DNA of 42,619 nt from a virus: the IMG/VR virus record IMGVR_UViG_3300027770_001690, positions 1 through 42,619 of that record; one strand, given 5' to 3'. How positions within the stretch are numbered: position 1 is the stretch's first letter; every line of letters starts with the position of its first letter. Shown here one piece after another: positions 6,989-15,118 of this stretch. Under the pieces are notes generated by a model. That model was given only the letters and a program-made list of their open reading frames with translations. It was not told the origin of the DNA and searched no databases. A program made the translations under genes and the position numbers.

Positions 6989-8335
6989 ATGAAAGAAAAA
7001 TTTTTGCCTTGGTTTTTATTATTTTGTGCTCTTGGTCTATCAGGAACTGCTGCTTATTATAGTGTGGTTGGGTTATCGGTGGTGTTTGTTGGAGTTGCAT
7101 TACCTGTTATTATTATGGGATCATTTCTTGAGATATCTAAGATTGCAATTGCAACATACTTACACGACAAGTGGAAAGAAACATATGGAGTCTTAAAGAT
7201 ATACCTTACAATCGCTCTTGTGACATTATCTTTGATTACTTCACTTGGGATATATGGGTTATTAAGTACAGGATTTCAAGGAAATATTGCAAAACTTGAG
7301 ATTAATCAAAAAAAGATTGCAAATGTTGAAGTAAAAAAAACAAGATTTATTGAAATAAAAAACGAACAACAGAAAGAGAAAGATGTATTAGATAAGGACA
7401 TTTCAAAGTTAAGAGATGGTTTATCTAATAATACAACTACACAATCTGTAGATAAGACCACAGGACAACTTATTACAAAAGCAAATAACGCTAACCGTAA
7501 ATCATTTGAGAATCAATTAAAACTTACCACAGAAAATAGAGATAAAGTATCAACTCGTATTGATGCAATGAATGATAGTATTACAAGATTAGATATTGAG
7601 ATACTTAATATGGAATCTGCGGAGTTGGAAGGTAGTGAATTAGGATCTATAAAATACATTAGTGAGATTTCAGGTTGGGATGTTAAACAAGTTGCAAACC
7701 TTTTTATTTTACTTTTAATCTTTGTCTTTGATCCATTGGCTATTACTTTGATTATTGCAACCAATCAAGCATTTAAAAAAAATAAAAAAGAAAGTAGTGC
7801 CATACATGATACCGTACATGATGAGGTTGAAGTTCCTGAAAATTTATTATATTATGTCACCCCCCAAGTTACCCCCCAAGTAGAAACAATTGTGGTTGAA
7901 AAAATTGTTGAGGTACCTGTTGAGGTTATTAAGGAAGTAGAAAAAATTGTTGAGGTGCCTGTTGAGGTTATTAAGGAAGTAGAAAAAATTGTTGAGGTGC
8001 CTGTTGAGGTTATTAAGGAAGTAGAAAAAATTGTTGAGGTGCCTGTTGAGGTTATTAAAGAAGTAGAAAAAATTGTTGAGGTACCTGTTGAGGTTATTAA
8101 AGAAGTAGAAAAAATTGTTGAGGTACCTGTTGAGGTTATTAAGGAAGTAGAAAAAATTGTTGAGGTAATAAAAATTGTTGAAGCTCCGATAGTACAAAGA
8201 GAATCTTTAATTATTGGTGAAGAAAAAAGTTGGGAACCTGAGATAATTGAAACTAATGTTACCGTTGGTGAGTCAACAACTACAACAACAACTGATGGTG
8301 TTAAAAGGTTGGTTTATAAAAAGAATGATGAGTGA
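6989..8335 (+). CDS. Multi-pass membrane protein with coiled coil and six V/E repeats
   Basis: A 448-aa protein. Residues 5-95 hold three hydrophobic segments, 100-215 are a charged coiled coil, and another membrane segment lies at about 235-258. From about residue 307 to 390 come six copies of a 14-residue unit (VEVPVEVIKEVEKI), then a Thr/Glu-rich tail. It resembles phage inner-membrane proteins of unknown role. The repeats suggest an extended, possibly beta-like stalk on one face of the membrane. It precedes the endolysin and overlaps its start, so a part in lysis or envelope remodelling is possible but unproven. Confidence 0.85.
   Translation: MKEKFLPWFLLFCALGLSGTAAYYSVVGLSVVFVGVALPVIIMGSFLEISKIAIATYLHDKWKETYGVLKIYLTIALVTLSLITSLGIYGLLSTGFQGNIAKLEINQKKIANVEVKKTRFIEIKNEQQKEKDVLDKDISKLRDGLSNNTTTQSVDKTTGQLITKANNANRKSFENQLKLTTENRDKVSTRIDAMNDSITRLDIEILNMESAELEGSELGSIKYISEISGWDVKQVANLFILLLIFVFDPLAITLIIATNQAFKKNKKESSAIHDTVHDEVEVPENLLYYVTPQVTPQVETIVVEKIVEVPVEVIKEVEKIVEVPVEVIKEVEKIVEVPVEVIKEVEKIVEVPVEVIKEVEKIVEVPVEVIKEVEKIVEVPVEVIKEVEKIVEVIKIVEAPIVQRESLIIGEEKSWEPEIIETNVTVGESTTTTTTDGVKRLVYKKNDE
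7907..8158 (+). repeat. Six tandem 42-bp repeats, in frame
   Basis: Copies start at 7907, 7949, 7991, 8033, 8075 and 8117. Units differ only at a few third codon positions (GTA/GTG, AAG/AAA) and each encodes VEVPVEVIKEVEKI. Near-identity suggests recent expansion by slippage or unequal recombination, and copy number is likely variable between relatives. Confidence 0.97.
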
Positions 8336-8930
8336 TGAAAACATTATAAAATTTGGTGACTTCAACTATGAAGGTGAGGAAAAAAATAAAAGTCAAATTA
8401 TTTTATCACACACTTCAAGGGAGGCAAAAGATTATATTAATAGTTTAAAATATAGATACGGTAAGAAATACAATAAAGTTCCTAATTATATAATCACTCG
8501 TGATGGTAAGATAATAGAACTATTGGAACCAAAAAAATACTCCAAATATATAAATGATGAGAACATATCCAAGAAATCAATAACAGTTTCTTTGGAAAAT
8601 TTAGGTTGGTTGGAAAAAGAACCATTAAAAAATAGATACATTAACTGGATTGGTAATATTTATAATGGAAAGACTTTTGAACGTAAGTGGAGGGATTACT
8701 TTTTATGGCAACCATATACTGAAGTTCAAATTGATAGTACCATACTAATATGTAAAAAATTAATGGAAAATTTTAACATTAGTAAAAAATGTGTGGGACA
8801 TAACACTAAAGTAAATGGTGTTAATCAATTTGAGGGTATTGTAACCAGAAGCAATTACACCACAGATGTTACGGATCTAAGTCCGGCATTTGATTTTGAT
8901 TATTTTAAAAAAAATATAGAAGATGAATAG
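8325..8930 (+). CDS. N-acetylmuramoyl-L-alanine amidase (endolysin)
   Basis: About 201 aa when started at ATG 8325 (8328 is also possible); the longer open frame runs into the previous gene in another frame. It matches the Amidase_2/PGRP fold: an early ILSHTS His, the strand VPNYIITRDGKIIEL, a central SLENLGWL segment, and late VGHN His followed by TDLSPAFDFDYF. These give the zinc ligands of a T7 lysozyme-like amidase that cuts the peptide from MurNAc. No signal peptide is present, so it would need a holin for release. It is followed by spanin-like genes, giving a lysis module. The start overlaps the preceding stop. Confidence 0.85.
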   Translation: MMSDENIIKFGDFNYEGEEKNKSQIILSHTSREAKDYINSLKYRYGKKYNKVPNYIITRDGKIIELLEPKKYSKYINDENISKKSITVSLENLGWLEKEPLKNRYINWIGNIYNGKTFERKWRDYFLWQPYTEVQIDSTILICKKLMENFNISKKCVGHNTKVNGVNQFEGIVTRSNYTTDVTDLSPAFDFDYFKKNIEDE

Positions 8931-9522
8931 ACACGATGAAATAAAAAATTTAATAGAGGCATCTAAAAAATTATTAAATAAAAATTTGATCAGTGAGGAT
9001 ATTAACCATATCAGAAAAAATCACGGATTAATATTGGAACAAGGTGAGGAAGGACCAACCGAAGATCAACCTAAAGACTATGAGACCGCAGGAGATGGGA
9101 TGGTAGATAAAGAAGAAAATACGGATGTTGTAAAAACTGACAAGTCAAAAGGTTATAGAATATCTGGTGGTATTATTGTTATTCATGGTAAAGATAAATC
9201 TGACTTACAATTAACTACTGACGATAAGAAGGCGTTCCAAGAAACTATGGATGATTTTGTTAGTGAGGTATCTGAAATTGTAGACTTTAATAAATTAAAC
9301 TTATACTCAAACAATGTTGAGTGGTCAGGTAAGATTACTGAATTGGATGTTGAGTTTTTCTATTCAATTGGAGAAACAAATGGTATATACATAAACGGTA
9401 CGATGACTAAGATTGATGACGATTATTTGGAATTTTTAAATAAGTTGAAACAATATTATGAGAAATTCAAATCTAAATGGTCTAGAGTTATTGCCGCAAG
9501 AAAAAAAACACCTGAATCATGA
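8923..9522 (+). CDS. Hypothetical protein with N-terminal LILEQ tag-like segment
   Basis: A 199-aa acidic protein. The first 40 residues are a charged amphipathic stretch containing LISE and ending LILEQ, which resembles the (L/I)xE cleavage sites of T4 prohead proteins. A Glu/Asp-rich linker follows (about 42-75) and then a folded alpha/beta domain. No family recognised. It starts inside the endolysin gene and is joined to the next gene by an ATGA overlap. It may be a virion protein that shares the lysis operon; this is inferred from the tag only. Confidence 0.75.
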   Translation: MNRHDEIKNLIEASKKLLNKNLISEDINHIRKNHGLILEQGEEGPTEDQPKDYETAGDGMVDKEENTDVVKTDKSKGYRISGGIIVIHGKDKSDLQLTTDDKKAFQETMDDFVSEVSEIVDFNKLNLYSNNVEWSGKITELDVEFFYSIGETNGIYINGTMTKIDDDYLEFLNKLKQYYEKFKSKWSRVIAARKKTPES

Positions 9523-9872
9523 GAAAGTTTATAAGTGATAATTTCAAGTACATTTTAATTGTTGTTGGAGTGGTGGTATTATACGTATTACTATTGGATC
9601 TAATGAAACCATCAAATGGTATGACTAAAGAAGATCTAAAGAAAATAGAACAAATAGATAAAGACATTAATTTGTTGATTGAAAGTCAAAAAAAATTAGA
9701 CGAATCAATTAATGAGTATAAAAAAGAAATTGAGAAAATTGATTCAACTATATCTAACATCAAAGTTAAGAAGGAAGTAGTAAATAATTATTACGAACAA
9801 AAAGGTAAAGAGATTAAAGACGCTGACGTTACACAAGTTGATAGTTTATTAAGATTAAGATATAAATTTTAA
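9519..9872 (+). CDS. Single-pass membrane coiled-coil protein, i-spanin-like
   Basis: A 117-aa protein with a cytosolic N-terminus (about 10 residues), one strong membrane helix at about 11-28 and a long charged coiled coil at about 38-100. This is the layout of Rz-type inner-membrane spanins, and it lies three genes after the membrane protein and one after the endolysin. Spanins fuse inner and outer membranes at the end of lysis in Gram-negative hosts. Spanins share little sequence, so the call rests on topology and place. Confidence 0.6.
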   Translation: MRKFISDNFKYILIVVGVVVLYVLLLDLMKPSNGMTKEDLKKIEQIDKDINLLIESQKKLDESINEYKKEIEKIDSTISNIKVKKEVVNNYYEQKGKEIKDADVTQVDSLLRLRYKF

Positions 9873-9874
9873 AT

Positions 9875-10285
9875 ATGAAAAAGATATTATATGTATTATT
9901 TCTTTTGGTGTCATTGACATCATTTGGTCAAATTAAAAAAGTTGACACAACTAAAATATGTTTACCTTATAGTGTCGGTAAACAAATTATGTTGGATCTA
10001 AATAGATTAGATTCCACAACGGCAATACTTAAATTAACTGAAACTGAAGTTATTGAATTAAATAAAAAAATAGATGCTCAACAAGGAATTATTGGGAATT
10101 TAGAAGATAAAGTTAAGATGAGTGATACAATAATTCAAAAAACAAATGAGAAATTTGATATCGTTGATAAAATAAATAAAGATTTAGTTACTTATAACAA
10201 AAAATTAAGAAGAAAGAATGTAATTATAGAAATAGTCTCAGGCATTTTAATTGGAGCATTAACCTATCAAGTAGTAACACAATAA
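9875..10285 (+). CDS. Exported coiled-coil protein with C-terminal membrane segment, lysis-associated
   Basis: A 136-aa protein starting two bases after the previous stop. Residues 1-19 form a signal peptide ending SFGQ, a pattern common in flavobacterial exported proteins. A coiled coil covers about 50-110, and a C-terminal hydrophobic helix (about 117-133) could anchor it. Together with the 9519 protein it may bridge the periplasm, as a spanin partner. No lipobox Cys is evident, so it is not a classic o-spanin lipoprotein. Confidence 0.65.
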   Translation: MKKILYVLFLLVSLTSFGQIKKVDTTKICLPYSVGKQIMLDLNRLDSTTAILKLTETEVIELNKKIDAQQGIIGNLEDKVKMSDTIIQKTNEKFDIVDKINKDLVTYNKKLRRKNVIIEIVSGILIGALTYQVVTQ

Positions 10286-10530
10286 TGGCATTATCACAAA
10301 CAGATAAAAAAGAAATTGAAACTTTAATTAAAAAAGAAATGAAAGATTTCTTGGGATCTACTACTGCCAAACAATTTGAAGATAAATTAATTGAGAAAGT
10401 CTCTAAAGACATAAAAAGAGGTAAACTAGAAGGTGATATTAAAGATATCGTTGTGAAATCATTCAGAGAATTTTTCACAATGATGTTCCACCAAAGAAGT
10501 TTTTGGGAATCTAAATTTAGAAGTTCATAA
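10285..10530 (+). CDS. Small hypothetical helical protein
   Basis: An 81-aa Lys-rich protein, mostly helical, with an aromatic C-terminus (FFTMMFHQRSFWE). It starts at a TAATG overlap with the previous gene and ends in the same way into the next, so it is translationally coupled on both sides. No signal peptide or membrane helix and no recognised family. Confidence 0.75.
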   Translation: MALSQTDKKEIETLIKKEMKDFLGSTTAKQFEDKLIEKVSKDIKRGKLEGDIKDIVVKSFREFFTMMFHQRSFWESKFRSS

Positions 10531-11309
10531 TGGATAATATAACTGCAAAAATTAAAGATATGATATCTAGCGAAACTTCGGGTAATCCTGAGGCTAGAGC
10601 AAATGCTTTGAAAGGTCTTAGAGATGTTAAAGAAAATGATGAGGATGAAAAAAGAAATGCTCCCCAAGATTATTTAAAAGACCCTAATGGATTAAAATTG
10701 GTTTTTGAATTAGCAAAACAAAAAAAAACTAATAAGACAACAATAAGAAGAGAAATCAAAAAATTATTAAAAAATCCCGAAGAAATTAATGACTTCTTAA
10801 ATTCAATACTATCATTTGTTAAATCAAAAAAAGTTAATGATAAGGAAGAAACAAAAGAAATGACAGGGTCAGGTAGTGCGGGTGGTTATTCTGCTCCGTT
10901 ATTTGGTCGTGAAATGAAAGAAAGTGTATGTAAGATTTGTGGTATGAAAAATTGTAAATGTCAAGACAAAAAACATTCTAACAGATCAAGTAGAAGAGAA
11001 ACAAAAGAGGCCACAGGATCGGCATCATCGGGTCAATACTCAGGACCCTCGATATGGGCAAAATCAACCAACAAAAAAGATTGGGGAACAAAACGTAAAA
11101 CACAAATACCTGGAGGTAAGTTTGTTCAAGTTAAGAAAAAGTGTAAAAAGTTTCCTTACTGTAATCAGGGGGATATTAACGCACTTAGAATCTTTGAAAA
11201 CAAGACTCTTTCAAAAGTAATAAACGATTTATCAGATAGATACCAAATTCATGAAGATTTCATAAAAGAAATAATCTTCAATGAAATGTCAAAAAGGAAT
11301 TTAATGTGA
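10530..11309 (+). CDS. Probable virion-associated protein with duplicated TGSxSxGxYSxP motif
   Basis: A 259-aa basic protein. The N-terminal 100 residues are helical. Two copies of a motif, ETKE[M/A]TGS[G/A]S[A/S]G[G/Q]YS[A/G]P, occur at about 107-122 and 157-172, exactly 50 residues apart. Between them is a Cys cluster CKICGMKNCKC (134-144) that could bind a metal. The C-terminal 50 residues are helical. I know similar Gly/Ser/Tyr motifs from uncultured phage proteins, but not their function. It is coupled by TAATG to the lysis genes and followed by another probable virion gene. Confidence 0.75.
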   Translation: MDNITAKIKDMISSETSGNPEARANALKGLRDVKENDEDEKRNAPQDYLKDPNGLKLVFELAKQKKTNKTTIRREIKKLLKNPEEINDFLNSILSFVKSKKVNDKEETKEMTGSGSAGGYSAPLFGREMKESVCKICGMKNCKCQDKKHSNRSSRRETKEATGSASSGQYSGPSIWAKSTNKKDWGTKRKTQIPGGKFVQVKKKCKKFPYCNQGDINALRIFENKTLSKVINDLSDRYQIHEDFIKEIIFNEMSKRNLM

Positions 11310-11331
11310 TATTTATTAAATAAAAATAACT

Positions 11332-12621
11332 ATGAACTATTATTTGAAAAATAAAATCCAAAAACTTATTAATGAAACTTTGGAGGACAAAGCGAATGAA
11401 GTAATGGAAAAATTAAAATTTAACAAACCTGGTAGTTCTTTTGACTACGTTGAGGAAGGAGAAATGTGCGAATCATGTGGTGGAGAAATGACAGAAGGTG
11501 AATGTATGGAATGTGGTAATATGTATGAAGGAGAAATGTGTGAATCATGTGGTGGAGAAATGACAGAAGGTGAATGTAGGGAATGTGGTGGAGAAATGAG
11601 AGAAAATGACGAAATGGATTTTGAAACTCCTATGAGAGATGCAATTAGATCTCATAAAGGTAAATTTAGAACTCCTATGAGAGATGCTATAAGATCTAAT
11701 AAAGGTAAATTTAAAACTCCTATGAGAGATGCTATGGCTATGAGATCTCGTAAAAACAGACATAATGATGTTGAAGATGACATGAACGAAGTTGAGTTGG
11801 ATGAAAAATTATACGGAAACCAAAAAAGAATTGATAAGAACCATAATGGAAGATTAGATTCGCAGGACTTCAAAATGTTAAGAAAAAAAGAAGATGTAAA
11901 TGAAAATGTGTTCTATGAATTAACAACTGCAGTAAATGGTAAAAGAGAAAAACTTTTATTTAATGAAAGTCAGTTTGAAGAAATGATTGAGAATATTGTT
12001 TTAAAAGAAGAAGGTAAATTTAATAAAGGTAAGACACCGGCTGGATATGCTGAATATGAAAGATCTATTAAAACGTCAAAAAAAAATGAAGAAGGTTATA
12101 TGAAAGATTTGGCCAAAAAAATGAAAGATTATTTGAAAGACGGGTCTAAAGGTAAATATGAAATGTCACCAAAACATTTTCCAAAAGGAAATGGTGAATT
12201 AGAAGAAATGTCTAAAAAAGCTTATGTTGCTTCAGGTGCAATTGAGGATTATATTGATAACTTCACTGCCGCTGGTTTAGAAAACTTAGATTACGATGAA
12301 ATCCATCCTGATGAAGATTGGGTAACTGACAACGTTGTTGGGTCTTCAAGAACGGGTAATAACCCTGAATGGGCAAACGCAGTTGAGACACCAAATAACG
12401 AAAAGAGAAATAAGATTAGAAAAGATAATTTATTAGCTAAAATTAAACGTAAGGCGTATAATAAAGCACCTCAACCAATTGTTACTGATAAATCAGGTGA
12501 AAATGCAGGAGATAAAATTATGACTAAATTAGAATCTATTGATGAAAAGAAAAAACAAAAAATCAATGAGGATTTTACACGTATTATGGATTTAATGTCT
12601 TATAAGAAAAACACTCAATAA
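11332..12621 (+). CDS. Probable prohead-core/virion protein: zinc ribbons, TPMRDAI repeats, EF-hand
   Basis: A 429-aa charged protein built of modules. It begins with a basic helix ending LINE, a T4-like prohead cleavage motif. Residues 46-61 and 70-85 are two near-identical zinc-ribbon-like units (CESCGG...ECxECG). Three copies of TPMRDAIRSxKGKF start at 99, 114 and 129. An EF-hand calcium loop lies at 168-179 (DKNHNGRLDSQD). The rest is Lys/Glu-rich and helical. The low-complexity, protease-site-containing composition suits a scaffold or internal virion protein, but no family is assigned. A TATTTATT at 11310 lies 14 bases before the start. Confidence 0.8.
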   Translation: MNYYLKNKIQKLINETLEDKANEVMEKLKFNKPGSSFDYVEEGEMCESCGGEMTEGECMECGNMYEGEMCESCGGEMTEGECRECGGEMRENDEMDFETPMRDAIRSHKGKFRTPMRDAIRSNKGKFKTPMRDAMAMRSRKNRHNDVEDDMNEVELDEKLYGNQKRIDKNHNGRLDSQDFKMLRKKEDVNENVFYELTTAVNGKREKLLFNESQFEEMIENIVLKEEGKFNKGKTPAGYAEYERSIKTSKKNEEGYMKDLAKKMKDYLKDGSKGKYEMSPKHFPKGNGELEEMSKKAYVASGAIEDYIDNFTAAGLENLDYDEIHPDEDWVTDNVVGSSRTGNNPEWANAVETPNNEKRNKIRKDNLLAKIKRKAYNKAPQPIVTDKSGENAGDKIMTKLESIDEKKKQKINEDFTRIMDLMSYKKNTQ

Positions 12622-12648
12622 TTTACAATTACATAATTAGGTATTATC

Positions 12649-12684
12649 ATTGTCCATAGGTATTAATCTATGGACAATTTTTTT
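12649..12684 (+). terminator. Perfect 11-bp hairpin plus T-run overlapping the 12670 start codon
   Basis: ATTGTCCATAG (12649-12659) pairs perfectly with CTATGGACAAT (12668-12678) over an 8-base loop, followed by seven T. This looks like a terminator for the 11332 gene, but the right arm contains the ATG (12670) of the next gene. It may therefore end transcription, hide the start codon, or act as an operator. Confidence 0.7.
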
Positions 12685-13137
12685 AACTACATATCAAAAC
12701 AATTAAAACAGGAGGATATTGAGATTTGGTTTAGCATCAACAATATCATTCCTGAGAAGATGGAATTATATTATGATTTCTCAATATCTATACATAAATT
12801 AATTTTAGAGACTTATCTTGGTGATGACGATGGTTTTAATGAAACCAAAGTATTGATGACCGAAGAGGATAAGAATAAACACTTTGATTGGTGTTGGGAC
12901 AAAACAATAGATAGTTTTAATTTGGAAAACATAACATTCAACAAAAGGGGAGATCATTATGATCACTTTCAATCATTTTTTTCTGAAATATATTATAATC
13001 AGGTTGATAAAAAAATTAAAGATTCTATTAATGTTTTCTTTAGAGATGTGTTTGACTTAGAAAAACCATTTACCCAATCTGATTTAGATATGATACTTAA
13101 TATTTACAGGAGTTTGGATAAAAATTTGGTGTTATAG
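12670..13137 (+). CDS. Hypothetical protein
   Basis: A 155-aa acidic, aromatic-rich soluble protein (many Asp, Phe, Tyr, Trp), not recognised. There is no signal peptide, membrane helix or Cys cluster. The start codon lies inside a perfect hairpin, so translation may be controlled by RNA structure. The next in-frame Met is about residue 31, which would avoid the hairpin but remove a well-formed N-terminal helix. Confidence 0.7.
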   Translation: MDNFFNYISKQLKQEDIEIWFSINNIIPEKMELYYDFSISIHKLILETYLGDDDGFNETKVLMTEEDKNKHFDWCWDKTIDSFNLENITFNKRGDHYDHFQSFFSEIYYNQVDKKIKDSINVFFRDVFDLEKPFTQSDLDMILNIYRSLDKNLVL

Positions 13138-13201
13138 TATTTACTAAGGTAAGTTAGTGAGGTATAATTAAATTACATAAACAATAAAATACATTTAAAA
13201 A

Positions 13202-13375
13202 ATGGAAACGTTAGAACAAATTAAAACACTAGTTGAACTATTAAGTGCTGACACGACTAAGTTTTTTGCAGGAAATAAAAGTGCAGGAACAAGAGCAAGA
13301 AAAACATCTCAAGAATTAAAAGCATTATTGCAAACATTAAGAGGTGAAATCTTAGATTCTAAGAAAAATGACTAA
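13202..13375 (+). CDS. Histone H1-like (Hc1-type) DNA-binding protein
   Basis: A 57-aa small gene starting at ATG 13202 after a long A-rich leader. After a short helix, the protein contains GNKSAGTRARKTSQELKALL, which closely matches the core of the Bacteroidota/Chlamydia Hc1 histone-like family (NKxAGTRARKxxxEL). Members bind and compact DNA. The acidic-basic pattern and length are right for a minimal family member, though the usual Lys-rich C-terminal tail is almost absent. It overlaps the next gene by 8 bases (ATGACTAA). It could act on host chromatin or on phage DNA. Confidence 0.85.
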   Translation: METLEQIKTLVELLSADTTKFFAGNKSAGTRARKTSQELKALLQTLRGEILDSKKND

Positions 13376-13562
13376 TATTGATACTTTATATCTTTTTATG
13401 TTCATTTTTTCAACTCTGTCAGTATTTAGAGTTGTTGTAAAATTTATATTTTCCCTATTACAAACTTTACCTGAAAGATTGGTTATGAGTAATAGGGAAA
13501 TATTATTCCAAGGCATTTCATTGTCTTATGTTATAACTTACACAATACAAAATTTTTTATGA
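13368..13562 (+). CDS. Small two-helix membrane protein
   Basis: A 64-aa protein with two hydrophobic segments (about 7-30 and 47-63) joined by a short basic loop. It overlaps the histone-like gene upstream by 8 bases and the next gene by 4 (ATGA). A small protein with two membrane helices could be a holin, but it is about 4 kb from the endolysin and no evidence favours that function. Confidence 0.65.
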   Translation: MTNIDTLYLFMFIFSTLSVFRVVVKFIFSLLQTLPERLVMSNREILFQGISLSYVITYTIQNFL

Positions 13563-13987
13563 GTTTTTTTACCGAATTTAATACTTTATCACCATACTTA
13601 CAATCCGTAAGAAAGTTGAAAACATATCTTTCATTTGACATACATTTTCCTAACACATGGAAAATACCAAAAAAGTTTGTTGATGAAGAAACGTTATTAG
13701 AAAATGAATCTACTGAAACAGGTAAAAGATTCTTTTCATTTGTTAGTACCTTTAATGAAGAAGAGGTTGAGAAGATTATTAACAATCTCAGAAACATTAT
13801 TAAATATAATAAAGAAAGAGAGGAAAAGGATAAACTGTTCCAAACCAAAGTTAATGAGTTAAAATCTATTTTTGAAAAACAAAATTTAGATAATCTACAA
13901 GCATTAAAATTTGAAATTTCCGACGATCAAAAAATTGAATTAGAAGATGGAGAAGAAAATACAAACCCAGTTAGAAACTCAAATTGA
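13559..13987 (+). CDS. Hypothetical protein with C-terminal coiled coil
   Basis: A 142-aa protein, function unknown. The N-terminal 50 residues are aromatic-rich (LSFDIHFPNTW), and residues 65-125 are a highly charged helix with heptad pattern. It begins at an ATGA overlap and its end overlaps the next gene by 41 bases, so this belongs to a tightly coupled run of small genes from 13202 to 14437. Confidence 0.7.
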   Translation: MSFFTEFNTLSPYLQSVRKLKTYLSFDIHFPNTWKIPKKFVDEETLLENESTETGKRFFSFVSTFNEEEVEKIINNLRNIIKYNKEREEKDKLFQTKVNELKSIFEKQNLDNLQALKFEISDDQKIELEDGEENTNPVRNSN

Positions 13988-14147
13988 GTGGTTAAATAAT
14001 GAATTGGAAAAAGATAAGATTGAAGTTGAAAGAAATAAAAGTAAATTTATCAATCAAATCAAACAATTAAAGAAAGAAGACATTGTAAAAGTCAATGTTG
14101 AGAAAATGACATTATGGAAGAGAATAAAGAAAGTATTGTTGGGATAA
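13947..14147 (+). CDS. Small coiled-coil protein with basic C-terminal helix
   Basis: A 66-aa Lys/Glu-rich helical protein. The end (LWKRIKKVLLG) is an amphipathic cationic helix that might touch a membrane. The start lies 41 bases inside the previous gene, which is long for phage overlaps but coding is supported by composition and by the TAATG junction with the next gene. Confidence 0.6.
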   Translation: MEKKIQTQLETQIEWLNNELEKDKIEVERNKSKFINQIKQLKKEDIVKVNVEKMTLWKRIKKVLLG

Positions 14148-14437
14148 TGGAAAAATTGGCAATGATTACAGATGCCACCCAATCTTTATTTCCAGATGGT
14201 AAAACGGCAATAGTGTTTGAATTGCCGGAAGTTGATTTTAAAGAAGTTCAAAAAAACTTTAGAGAAATTGATAGTAACTACACTAAATTTAAAATTGATC
14301 TTTCAGGTGTTGAGGTAATATTCATATTAGAAAATTCATATGAAGAAGAAACCCCTATTGAAAAACCTATTGAAGAACCAATTGTAATTAAAAAAGAAGG
14401 TTTCATTAAAAGATTAATAAAAAATTATTTAAAATAA
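14147..14437 (+). CDS. Hypothetical acidic protein with basic C-terminal helix
   Basis: A 96-aa protein when started at ATG 14147 in the TAATG junction; an upstream in-frame ATG at 14114 would add 11 residues. The middle looks like an alpha/beta fold, followed by an EEETPIEKPIEEP linker and a C-terminal amphipathic basic helix (FIKRLIKNYLK), resembling the end of the preceding protein. The two may share a membrane or protein docking feature. Not recognised. Confidence 0.65.
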   Translation: MEKLAMITDATQSLFPDGKTAIVFELPEVDFKEVQKNFREIDSNYTKFKIDLSGVEVIFILENSYEEETPIEKPIEEPIVIKKEGFIKRLIKNYLK

Positions 14438-15073
14438 CTATCTTTTATATGTTGTGTAAGTCCTATACAACTTTGATTTAGGGATCCCCCCTTTTTCTAA
14501 AATATCATAAATGTATTTCTTTTGTGACTTACTTGAGTCAGGAACCAATATACAATCCATTCTATTTTTATCCTGTAGAAATTTACCTAATACGTCAAGG
14601 AACCTACCAGATTCATTAACAGACTTCAAAGAGAAACAATTAAACTTATCGTCATTTTGAACTACAATCTTGTTGTTAATTTTAGATACAAGTTTCAACC
14701 CATCTTTAGGTAGATAATTTTTAACAAACTTATCAAATGAAATTTTAGATGAGGTTTGTATGTCGTAAATTAACTCCTCCACCAATAATTCAGAAACAGA
14801 AATAATTGTATAGTCACTATTATCCAACTCCACTTTTATTTGACGACCTAGTTCATCCTTAATGAAGTATGAATCAAAATTTTTAGAGTTCTTTTCAAGT
14901 AAACCAATTTCAAATGAACAGGATTTACCATTTTCAAATAAGGTGTTGAATCTAATGTCTTTATTACCTACTATTTTACCATCGTAGAACTTTTTGGCGT
15001 TCTCGTAAGTCTTAAACGACTTTATTATTTTTTTTCTTTCTTTATTTTTGAATAGTACGATTAAATAGTTCAT
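14438..15073 (-). CDS. Hypothetical protein
   Basis: A minus-strand protein of about 211 aa, started at the second Met (15073) because it begins a good hydrophobic strand (MNYLIVLFKN); ATG 15085 is 12 bases further upstream. It appears alpha/beta, basic at both ends, with a YTTYKR C-terminus. No family recognised. It converges on the 14147 gene, whose stop abuts this stop, and diverges from dnaJ at 15119, so the 45-base gap before dnaJ must hold both starts. Confidence 0.7.
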   Translation of the reverse strand: MNYLIVLFKNKERKKIIKSFKTYENAKKFYDGKIVGNKDIRFNTLFENGKSCSFEIGLLEKNSKNFDSYFIKDELGRQIKVELDNSDYTIISVSELLVEELIYDIQTSSKISFDKFVKNYLPKDGLKLVSKINNKIVVQNDDKFNCFSLKSVNESGRFLDVLGKFLQDKNRMDCILVPDSSKSQKKYIYDILEKGGIPKSKLYRTYTTYKR

Positions 15074-15118
15074 AATATTGATCACTCTTTAATTAAGTAT
15101 ATTAAATTTTTTTTATAA

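Noticed and set aside
7907-8158. CRISPR array suggested by six regularly spaced repeats
   Set aside because: The copies are contiguous 42-bp units with no spacers and are in frame within a protein gene.
7847-8197. Minus-strand 116-codon ORF rich in Asn/Tyr/Phe
   Set aside because: It is the antisense shadow of the V/E repeats; composition and position give no independent support.
13368-13562. Holin for the endolysin
   Set aside because: Two membrane helices fit, but it is over 4 kb from the lysis genes and joined to unrelated ones; left as a small membrane protein.
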